Shown one piece after another: positions 44,561 through 52,600 of a stretch of 64,000 bases of DNA (its first letter is position 1; each line of letters begins with the position of its first letter). This DNA comes from W0P28-013 sp963593685 (GTDB lineage Bacteria > Bacteroidota > Bacteroidia > Bacteroidales > Paludibacteraceae), in contig CAVBBP010000001.1 in the NCBI GenBank assembly GCA_963593685.1, forward strand, positions 31,783 through 95,782. Direction: 5' to 3'. A program made the position numbers and the translations under genes. Below the pieces are notes generated by a model. That model did not search any database, was not told the DNA's origin, and saw only the letters and a list, made by a program, of their open reading frames with translations.

Positions 44561-44596
44561 ATGAGCAAAAGTACACATTTTAGCGGACAGCAATAA
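44561..44596 (+). pseudogene. Remnant of an IS4-type transposase start
   Basis: An ATG opens 11 codons, MSKSTHFSGQQ, then a stop. The first ten residues look like the N-terminus of DUF4372-bearing IS4-family transposases of Bacteroidota, as I recall them. With the intact promoter just upstream, this is best read as the 5' stub of an insertion sequence deleted after about 30 bases. The rest of the element is absent. The assignment rests on a short match. Confidence 0.4.
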
Positions 44597-44599
44597 TTA

Positions 44600-44611
44600 G
44601 ACCTATAGGTC
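44600..44611. other. Palindrome GACCTATAGGTC
   Basis: The same 12-bp core occurs in a longer perfect palindrome at 54751-54774. Function unknown. Confidence 0.5.
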
Positions 44612-44688
44612 AAAAACCACGATAAAGCAATTTATAGAAATCTCTCACAGATAATATGGTGTTTTTAGAAAATTACACTTCCACATAC

Positions 44689-44728
44689 AAAAAAAACAGC
44701 AGCACGAGATTCTGAAATCCCGTGCTGC
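44689..44728 (-). terminator. gyrB terminator
   Basis: The minus-strand stem GCAGCACG / CGTGCTGC (44699-44728) is followed by a run of T (44695-44689), about 70 bp after the gyrB stop. Confidence 0.85.
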
Positions 44729-44798
44729 ACAATGTATGTCGCAGATTTTTCTACTTCAACCAGTCTTAGTCTTGGTTTGCGTCTTAGTCTTCGTCTGC

Positions 44799-46769
44799 TT
44801 ACGCATCGATATTGGCATAGGTGGCGTTTGCTTCGATAAATTCGCGGCGTGGCCCTACTTCGTCGCCCATCAGCATCGAAAATACTTGGTCGGCTTCGGC
44901 CGCGTTCGATAGCGTTACTTGGCGCAAGGTGCGGTTTTCGGGGTCCATGGTTGTTGCCCAGAGTTGTTCGGGGTTCATTTCGCCCAAACCTTTGTAGCGT
45001 TGTTGCCAAATGCCGCCTTCGGTGCCGCCGCCATATTGGTCGATAAAGGCGAGGCGTTGCTCTTCGGTCCAGCAGTATTGCGCCACTTTGCCTTTTTTGC
45101 ACAGGTAGAGCGGCGGCGTGGCGATGTAGATATAGCCGTTTTCGATGAGTTCCTTCATGTAGCGGAAGAAGAAGGTAAGAATCAGTGTGGCGATATGCGA
45201 ACCATCGACATCGGCATCGGTCATGATGATGACTTTGTGGTAGCGCAGTTTCTCGATGTTCAACGCCTTGTCGTCGTCCTGCGTGCCAATCGACACGCCG
45301 AGTGCGGTGTAGATGTTGCGTATCTCTTCGCTCTCGAACGCCTTGTGGAACATGGCTTTTTCCACATTCAGAATTTTACCGCGCAGTGGCAAAATGGCTT
45401 GGAATTTGCTGTTGCGTCCCTGCACTGCCGAACCGCCTGCCGAGTCGCCCTCGACGAGGAAAAGTTCGCACACCGATGGGTCTTTGCCCGAGCAGTCCGA
45501 CAGTTTGCCTGGCAGTCCGCCGCCCGACAGTGGCGATTTGCGTTGCACTGTTTCGCGGGCTTTGCGTGCAGCCACGCGTGCGCGCGCCGCCAGCAGCACT
45601 TTTTCGACGATGATTTTCGCCTCGTCGGGGTGTTCTTCCAAATAGTTCGACAGGGCTTCGCCAACGGCCTGTTGCACTGCACCAGCCACCTCGCTATTGC
45701 CGAGTTTTGTCTTTGTTTGTCCTTCGAACTGCGGCTCTGCCACTTTGATAGAGATGATGGCGGTGATGCCTTCGCGGAAGTCGTCGCCCGAAATGTCCAC
45801 TTTCTCTTTTTCGAGTTTTTCGAGTTCTTTTTTGCAGTTGTCATCGGCATATTTTTTTAGCGTGCGCGTCAGTGCGGTGCGGAAACCAGCCACGTGCGTG
45901 CCGCCCTCGATGGTGTTGATGTTGTTTACATACGAGTGGATATTTTCCGAATAGCCGTCGTTGTACATGATGGCCACCTCGATGGGCGTGCCCTGTTTTT
46001 CGGTGTTCAGATAGATTACATCGTCGAACAGGTGTTTGCGGCTCTGATCGACATAGCGCACAAATTCGCGCAATCCATCTTTCGAGTGGAAAGTCTCTTC
46101 GCGTGTTTTGCCCTCTTCGTCGGGGCGCAGGTCGGTCAGTTTTATGGTGATGCCCGCATTCAGAAACGCCAGTTCGCGCATGCGGTTCGCCAAAATGTCG
46201 TATTTATAAGTGGTGGTGGTAAATATCGAGCCATCGGGCCAAAACTGCTGGCGCGTGCCACGCAGGTGCGTTTCGCCGACCACTTTCACGGCGTAGAGCG
46301 GTTTGCCGCATTCGTATTCTTGCTGATATATTTTGCCATCGCGGAACACTTGCGATTTCATGTGAGTCGATAGCGCATTGACGCACGAAACGCCCACGCC
46401 GTGCAGACCGCCCGACACTTTGTACGAGCCTTTGTCGAATTTGCCGCCAGCGTGCAGCACCGTCATCACCACTTCCAATGCCGATTTATGCTCTTTTTCG
46501 TGCATATCCACAGGAATGCCGCGGCCATTGTCCTGCACAGTGATGGAATTATCCTCGTTGATGGTAACTTCGATGTGTGTGCAGTAGCCAGCGAGCGCCT
46601 CGTCGATGGAGTTGTCCACCGTTTCGTACACCAAGTGGTGCAGGCCCTTCTCGCTGATGTCGCCAATGTACATGGCGGGGCGTTTGCGCACGGCCTCAAG
46701 CCCTTCGAGCACCTGAATGCTACTTGCACCGTAGTTGCCGTTTTCGTTGTTGTTTATCTCTTCCGACAT
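44799..46769 (-). CDS. gyrB: DNA gyrase subunit B
   Basis: This is the ATPase and TOPRIM subunit of gyrase, which introduces negative supercoils. The GHKL ATPase motifs are YETVDNSIDEALAG, DNGRGIPVD and GGLHGVGVSCVNALS. The transducer carries the catalytic-lysine region (QTKTKLGNSEV). The TOPRIM motifs are FLVEGDSAGGSA and DADVDGSHI, and IWQQRYKGLGEMNPEQLW is near the C-terminus. The QRYKGLGEMN tail and 656-aa length favour GyrB over ParE. gyrA is not adjacent. A minus-strand TACTTTTG box is at 46821-46828. Confidence 0.95.
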   Translation of the reverse strand: MSEEINNNENGNYGASSIQVLEGLEAVRKRPAMYIGDISEKGLHHLVYETVDNSIDEALAGYCTHIEVTINEDNSITVQDNGRGIPVDMHEKEHKSALEVVMTVLHAGGKFDKGSYKVSGGLHGVGVSCVNALSTHMKSQVFRDGKIYQQEYECGKPLYAVKVVGETHLRGTRQQFWPDGSIFTTTTYKYDILANRMRELAFLNAGITIKLTDLRPDEEGKTREETFHSKDGLREFVRYVDQSRKHLFDDVIYLNTEKQGTPIEVAIMYNDGYSENIHSYVNNINTIEGGTHVAGFRTALTRTLKKYADDNCKKELEKLEKEKVDISGDDFREGITAIISIKVAEPQFEGQTKTKLGNSEVAGAVQQAVGEALSNYLEEHPDEAKIIVEKVLLAARARVAARKARETVQRKSPLSGGGLPGKLSDCSGKDPSVCELFLVEGDSAGGSAVQGRNSKFQAILPLRGKILNVEKAMFHKAFESEEIRNIYTALGVSIGTQDDDKALNIEKLRYHKVIIMTDADVDGSHIATLILTFFFRYMKELIENGYIYIATPPLYLCKKGKVAQYCWTEEQRLAFIDQYGGGTEGGIWQQRYKGLGEMNPEQLWATTMDPENRTLRQVTLSNAAEADQVFSMLMGDEVGPRREFIEANATYANIDA

Positions 46770-46820
46770 AATGAATAATTAACTGATTTTCAAATGGTTT
46801 TATAAAGCGTTTTTATCGAA

Positions 46821-46828
46821 CAAAAGTA
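46821..46828 (-). promoter_or_regulatory. -7 element TACTTTTG upstream of gyrB
   Basis: A minus-strand match to TAnnTTTG, 52 bp before the gyrB ATG; no good -33 element is seen at the usual spacing. Confidence 0.5.
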
Positions 46829-46893
46829 CAAAAAATTTTTCGTTCTGCTGCTATGTGGCGCAAAAAACTTATCAACAATTCAACAAAAAACGC

Positions 46894-46901
46894 TATCTTT
46901 G
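46894..46901 (+). promoter_or_regulatory. -7 element TATCTTTG upstream of the chromate transporter pair
   Basis: It lies 24 bp before the ATG at 46925; the -33 element is not clear. Confidence 0.55.
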
Positions 46902-46924
46902 CGCAACTTTTTTGCAGATTGATT

Positions 46925-47479
46925 ATGGTGCTTTGGCAACTTTTTTGGACATTTGTTAAAATCGGCGCATTTACCATTGGTGGCGGTTATGCCATGATTC
47001 CGCTCATCGAGCGCGAGGTGGTTACGCGCCGCGGCTGGATTACGAGCGACGAATTTCTCGACATGCTGGTGGTGGCGCAGACGGCACCGGGCGTTTTGGC
47101 CATCAACATTTCGGTGCTGGTGGGGCGGCGCATCGCTGGGCGCATCGGTGCGGTGATTTGCGCATTTGGTTCCACGCTGCCGTCGTTTGTCGTCATTCTG
47201 ATTTTTGCCATGTTTCTGAACAAATATCAGGATACGCCTGCGCTCGAAAAGATGTTTCGTGCTGTGCGCCCCGCGGTGGTTGCGCTCATCGCTGTGCCTG
47301 TGTTCAATTTGGCAAAAACGGCCAAAATCACTTGGCGCACGGTGTGGATTCCCATTGTGGCAGCACTGCTGATTTGGCGTTTGGGCGTGTCGCCTATTTG
47401 GATTATCGCCGTGGCGGGTGCGTGCGGTCTGTTACTGCGTCTGCTGGCCGACCACAAAGCAAAAAATAGAGAAAAATAG
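46925..47479 (+). CDS. Chromate transporter-family protein, first half
   Basis: The start is set at the ATG at 46925 because the upstream codons cover the promoter. It is a half-size CHR protein (184 aa) with about six membrane segments and the family signature FVKIGAFTIGGGYAMIPLIEREVV (N-terminus), then VAQTAPGVLAINISVLVG. Half-size CHR proteins act as pairs; the second half starts 12 bp after this stop. The family exports or exchanges chromate or sulfate-like anions; the native substrate here is unknown. Confidence 0.88.
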   Translation: MVLWQLFWTFVKIGAFTIGGGYAMIPLIEREVVTRRGWITSDEFLDMLVVAQTAPGVLAINISVLVGRRIAGRIGAVICAFGSTLPSFVVILIFAMFLNKYQDTPALEKMFRAVRPAVVALIAVPVFNLAKTAKITWRTVWIPIVAALLIWRLGVSPIWIIAVAGACGLLLRLLADHKAKNREK

Positions 47480-47491
47480 AGGCTTTTTCCG

Positions 47492-48028
47492 ATGGTTTAT
47501 TTGCAACTTTTCTACGCATTTTTCAAAATCGGACTGTTCGGTTTTGGTGGCGGTGCAGCCATGATTCCGCTCATACAGTTCGAGTTGGTGGAGCATTATG
47601 CGTGGCTCACATCGACCGAATTTACCAACATGGTGGCTGTTTCGCAGATGACGCCCGGCCCTATTGGCATTAACTGCGCCACATACGCGGGCTATTTGGC
47701 GTCGGGCAATGTGTTTGGCGCAGCGTTGGCCACATTTGCGCTGGTGCTGCCGTCGTTTATCATCATGATGTTGGTGGCGCGTATGCTGCAACGCTTCAAA
47801 AACAACCCCTATATCGAGGCCGCGATGAGCGGACTGCGCCCCACGATTGTCGGTTTGATAGCCGCTGCCGCCCTGCTGCTCGTAAACGAAGAAACCTTCG
47901 GCACCAACTGCGCCGACTGGGTGAGTTGGCTGCTCTTTGCCGTGGCTTTTGCCGCCACCAAATGGCTCAAAGTCCACCCCATACTGCTCATCGTGCTGAT
48001 GGCCGTCGTCGGCTTGGCGATTTATTGA
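47492..48028 (+). CDS. Chromate transporter-family protein, second half
   Basis: A 178-aa partner of the preceding gene, with the same signature in the form FKIGLFGFGGGAAMIPLIQFELV and then VSQMTPGPIGINCATYAG. It has about six membrane segments. The pair in tandem, 12 bp apart, is typical for heterodimeric short-chain CHR transporters. Confidence 0.88.
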   Translation: MVYLQLFYAFFKIGLFGFGGGAAMIPLIQFELVEHYAWLTSTEFTNMVAVSQMTPGPIGINCATYAGYLASGNVFGAALATFALVLPSFIIMMLVARMLQRFKNNPYIEAAMSGLRPTIVGLIAAAALLLVNEETFGTNCADWVSWLLFAVAFAATKWLKVHPILLIVLMAVVGLAIY

Positions 48029-48241
48029 AATTAGGAGTGAGGAGTGATGCGGCGAAGCCGCAATTTCAGAATTTCAGAATTTTTAGTCGCAAGATGTGAG
48101 TAGCAAGTAGCAAGATAAAAGGCTTTTCCCCCTATTGGAGGAAACGGGAAAAGAGGCCACAAATAACCAAATCACCAAATCTGCAAATCAACAAGAAACG
48201 GACGCACTCGGTGCGTCCCTACTTTTTACTTTTCTTGTTTC
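48029..48241. repeat. Intergenic repeat mosaic
   Basis: Contains a REP-like TGCGGCGAAGCCGCA (48047-48061), the TAGTCGCAAGATGTGAGT module (48080-48097), a CCCCTATTGGAGGAAACGGG module, and the REP-like palindrome GGACGCACTCGGTGCGTCC (48200-48218). No gene is seen. Confidence 0.7.
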
Positions 48242-49318
48242 CTATCGTATGGTTACTTGCGTAGCACCGAAGCCGTATTGTTGGAACGAGGCGTCTTGGA
48301 AGTAGCACGAGCGGTATTTGCTGCGCAATTCCTTTTCGATGGCGGCGCGCAATACGCCTTCGCCTTTGCCGTGTATGAAGACGATTTTCTGCCCGCGGTG
48401 CTTCAAATTGTCGCGCATCACTTGGTTGAATTTGTCCAACTGATAGTTTAGCATATTGCTGTTGCTCATGCCGCGCGTGTTGTCCAAAAGCATGTTTATA
48501 TGCAGATCGACCTCCAACGGCTCGTTGCGTTGCTTTGCTGCGGGGCGAGCGGGTTGGCGTGCAGGCTGCCGTTCCTTTTGCGCAATGGCCTGTTGCAGGG
48601 CGTGCGCATCGATTTGCGTGCCAAAATCGAACACATCGTTCTCGACAATGGGCTCTATCAGTGCATTTTGGTCGAAAAAGTCGTTCTCGACAAAACTGTG
48701 CAGTTTGTAAAAATGCGTCGGGTTGATGTCGAGCGTTACATCGATGGCAGATTTCGGCGCAAACGCCTTGCGCTTGTGCGCCAACGCCTGAAAACGCACA
48801 TCGTCCCACGCATTCAACGCCTGCCGTTCGATGGTTTCGAGCAGCAATTTTGTCTGCGGTTCGATGCTGTTTTGTGCTTGCAGTGTCGCTTCGTCTTTGC
48901 CCAGCAACAGATTGAAAGTCAGATAGTAATTGCTGTCGTTTATCAGATAGAGATCCATGTCGCACGCTTCGGGCTGCCGTCGGTCGGTCGGCACAAAAGC
49001 GAGATAAATGCTCAATCGTTCGCCTTCGGGCGTTTCGTCGCGCTCGTTGAAAGCGTATGGCGGCAACACCAATTCAGGCTCGTCTTCGTCGGCGGGTTTG
49101 CTTTTATTTTCTTGATAATCAGCATTTTGCCGCGGCTGTTCTGTCGGGAAATTGTATTGATTGGTTTCGCAAACCACCACCAAATCGCGCAGATGCGTTG
49201 GAATGTCGAAATCGTCTCCATCGCGCACGAGTGCCACCTCTTTCGATTGAAATCCGACCACCACGCCTTCGCCTGTAGTGTTCAGGAAGCGCACTTTATC
49301 GCCTATTTTCACCGTCAT
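48242..49318 (-). CDS. DUF2027 and Smr-domain protein
   Basis: The start is set at the ATG at 49318 (MTVKIGDKVRFLNTTGEGVV). An SH3-like N-terminal DUF2027 region and a central beta-domain (LSIYLAFVPTDRRQPEACDMDLYLINDSNYYLTF) are followed by a proline/alanine-rich linker. The C-terminal Smr domain (about 268-358) has LEVDLHINMLLDN and IVFIHGKGEGVLRAAIEKEL; HGKGEG is the Smr signature. Smr domains cleave or bind nucleic acids, including stalled-ribosome mRNA. The precise role of this Bacteroidota-specific architecture is unknown. A minus-strand TAATTTTG box lies at 49341-49348. Confidence 0.85.
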   Translation of the reverse strand: MTVKIGDKVRFLNTTGEGVVVGFQSKEVALVRDGDDFDIPTHLRDLVVVCETNQYNFPTEQPRQNADYQENKSKPADEDEPELVLPPYAFNERDETPEGERLSIYLAFVPTDRRQPEACDMDLYLINDSNYYLTFNLLLGKDEATLQAQNSIEPQTKLLLETIERQALNAWDDVRFQALAHKRKAFAPKSAIDVTLDINPTHFYKLHSFVENDFFDQNALIEPIVENDVFDFGTQIDAHALQQAIAQKERQPARQPARPAAKQRNEPLEVDLHINMLLDNTRGMSNSNMLNYQLDKFNQVMRDNLKHRGQKIVFIHGKGEGVLRAAIEKELRSKYRSCYFQDASFQQYGFGATQVTIR

Positions 49319-49369
49319 TTTCGTCAAAATTTAGTGTCGACAAAATTACAAAAAATAATTGTCGAAAAA

Positions 49370-49401
49370 TTTGTTCAAGCAAAAAAAATAGTGTACCTTT
49401 G
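49370..49401 (+). promoter_or_regulatory. tRNA-Gln promoter, TTTG-N20-TACCTTTG
   Basis: TTTG at 49370-49373, 20-bp spacer, TACCTTTG at 49394-49401, 17 bp before the tRNA. Confidence 0.88.
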
Positions 49402-49417
49402 CAGCGCAAAATCGGAT

Positions 49418-49488
49418 TGCCTCATTGTGTAATGGTAGCACAGCAGATTCTGGTTCTGTATGTCAGGGTTCGAGTCCTTGTGAGGCAA
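49418..49488 (+). tRNA. tRNA-Gln (CTG)
   Basis: A 71-nt cloverleaf with acceptor TGCCTCA / TGAGGCA, a D-arm GTGTAATGGTAGCAC, the anticodon stem GCAGA / TCTGT with loop TTCTGGT (anticodon CTG), a T-arm CAGGGTTCGAGTCCTTG, and discriminator A. Confidence 0.93.
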
Positions 49489-49492
49489 CAGA

Positions 49493-49530
49493 GTTCCAAT
49501 CGTTTCGCATAGCGGTTGGACTTTTTTTTT
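49493..49530 (+). terminator. Terminator after tRNA-Gln
   Basis: The stem TCCAATCG / CGGTTGGA (with wobble pairs) is followed by a long T run. Confidence 0.75.
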
Positions 49531-49619
49531 GTGCCTTTGGCAGACAATTGACAATATAGAGTAGCAAGTAGGAATTCAAAAAAGTGTGAGTGGGCGAAAG
49601 TTGGGTGAATTATGGTTGT

Positions 49620-52600
49620 CTAAACAGTGGCGTTTTGAGTAATTTCGACATTTGTTTTTTTCATTACTAAATCGGCTAATACTACGGCCGATTCTTCTTC
49701 ACTCTCGGACGCACCTTTGGGCTTCCAAGCCACAATGAATCGGATAGAGGCAGAGATTACATGGTAGCCTTTCTTTTCCCATTCTGCTAGTTGTTGCTGC
49801 ATTCCACGAGATAACTTAACGATTTCTTTTCCCGTAGTCGGTACAATTAAGTTGTAGTTGCAATAGTTAAGCAAGTCGCCACTTCTTAAAGAAAGGATTT
49901 CGCGCTTGTAAGGCTTCGAAAAATCGAGCCAAATATCCTCGTGAGATAGTTGAAGTACAATCTCATCGGGCATCTCATAAACTTGTTTGTCGGCAACAAA
50001 CTCATCGATAGAACGGCACGAAGAAATTAATTTAGCAAACACATTGCCGCCGAAACAAATGTTCTCGCCAACACGACAAGTGGTATGGATAGAGAGCGTA
50101 CGCTTGGCACGAGTCATCGCTACATAATAATGGCGCAACACTTCATCGGAGACATATTCGGGAGTTGCAATAAGCATATAAACATTGTCGTACTCTCGCC
50201 CTTTCGCTTTATGAATAGTACTCACCACTACCTCTGCTTTTGAAACATCACAGAAATCTTCGACCGATGATTCGAGAATAAACTCACACAGATCGCTATT
50301 GTACTTGATACGATTGGTCTGTTCGAATATGCGAATGCATTGTTTGAGATAAGGCAATGCCTTGCTAGTGGCGTACTTTGCAAATGTTTTTTGTTTCGCT
50401 TTATTCCAGAGTTCATCGGTAATCGTTGGCGATTTGAGTTCGCAAATGCCACTTTTAATGCATTTCAAAAAGTCCTTACATTCGGCGAGATTTCCAAAGC
50501 GAATGCCTTTCATAGATTGTACCAACTTACCGCGCACGCCATGTTTACAGAGCAAAGCAAGTATGATGGCGGCCTCTTCGTTGGTTTGAGTCAATATGCA
50601 TGTAGTGCCTACACTATGTTGAACTACATCGGTTACCATTGGTTCATACATATAACTGGTCGGGTGTTGCGTAATTTTGACGAAACCATCTTCTTTGCTC
50701 ATCGAAACAATTTGGTTCTTCTTTATGCGTCGGCGAATACCTTTGGCAAAAGCGTTGGCTGCATCTACAATATGACGGGCACTGCGGAAATTCTCGGTCA
50801 TTTCTATCAAGCGTCCCCCTTCCACTTGGCTCAATCGATACATATATTTGGAGTTGGATCCTCGAAACGCAAAGATGTTTTGGTCGTCATCGCCTACGGC
50901 TATCACACGCATCTCCTCGTTGGCTTCCATCAGTGCAGTTACAAGCGCAAACTCAGCCTCGCTCATATCTTGCGCTTCGTCAATAACCAACACAGTTTTA
51001 CTGATACGGTTAGATTCCACCTTGCCAGCACGAATCATTTCGGCGGCTTTTCTCTCTACATCACCAACTTCTTCGAGATTGCCTATTCTGCCCAACAGAT
51101 CAAAACAATACGAATGGAATGTCTTGATTTCGACATAATAGGCGGCATTGCCAATCAAATCAATTAAACGCTGTTTGAACTCTGTAGCAGAGGCTCTTGA
51201 AAAAGTGAGCATTAGAAGTTGTTCGTGTTTTACATCTTCGAGTAGCAGCAGCGAAGCAAGTTTGTGTACAAGCACACGCGTTTTGCCGCTTCCAGGCCCT
51301 GCCGCCACCACTATGCAGCGCGATTCCTTATCCTCGATAATCTCTTTTTGCCTTGCCGATAATTCACCAAAAAGTTTCTTGTATTTTGCCGAGGTGATAG
51401 TGCGTTCTATCTCCATTTTGCGTTCACCCTTGAAATACTTGTTAATGAACGCGTGGTAGTCCATGTGGAAATAATCGTACACATATTGCAGAGCCGCATC
51501 ATAATTTTTTACCATTAGATTGGCAAATTCGCCAACGATGTGAATTTGCTGAATCTTCTGCTTATAGAACTCGTTGAGCATACGATAATCGTCCTTTTTG
51601 TAACGGCTCGACTCTTTAATGTCCTTGACGCGATGAATGCTCATTGCATTATAGAGAACCAAAAATCCTCCTTCTAACTTCAATGCGCCTATATACGAGA
51701 GGTAGTGCAGAAATTCCTCTACATCTTGCAACTGTAAATTATCAAATCCATGGAATAGTAATTGATTGTCTGCCTTCATCTCATCGCAGAGTTTTACTGT
51801 AGAGAATTGAACGAATCCATGGTTATTCTCTGTGGGCGTTTCGGGTTGTGAATTTTTCGAACCTTTCTCTTTTTCTGCAATTCTATAGAGCCATTGAAAA
51901 ATAAAACGGCAGGCCTCTACCCTCTTCTCGAATCGATCGCTAATGCTTTTAGCATCACTTTTAGGCGCAATAACTATGTTTCGTGCGCCATCTTCTTTTT
52001 TCTCTATGTAGTCTCGTATTTTCAGAAAATTGAGCAATGTTCTAATGCTCTTTTCGGTAGATGTTTCGATGCCATTTCGCACGGCATTATCGTTCAATTG
52101 TTTGTAAGATACATTAAGCGATTCCTCATCTGAAAGTTGTTCAATGATATATCTTTCGAGCGTAACATAATTTTCTAAAATTTGTTGCGACTTGCGCTGC
52201 GTACTGCCAATATCGTACAAATAAGCCGTCATGTCTTTTGTATCTGCAAGAATTCTTTCTTTACGCATTCGTTTCACAGCAGAAACAACTTCACTTTTGT
52301 GCAATCCCAACATGTCGGCCAAATAGTCGATGCGAGATTCTGCTTCGCTATCTTGCGCTTTGGCAATATGCTTTTGCGATATCAAGGACTTGATAATGCG
52401 CACCGCTTTTTCTCTTTCGTCTTCGGAGAATAGAGTCGATTCTGTAATGCGTCGTCTGGCTTCGTCTACACTATTCACGGTGATACCCGAAGCAAAAACA
52501 GTCGGCATATTATTGCCTCGTTCGATATAGCCACTCTGTTCTAGTGTGGCCAAAGCGGTGCGAACACGACTCTCGATATCGGTAGAATCTTTCCAGCCCG

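Noticed and set aside
44799..46769. Topoisomerase IV subunit ParE instead of GyrB
   Set aside because: The length and the QRYKGLGEMNPEQLW tail fit GyrB better; ParE cannot be wholly excluded without alignment.
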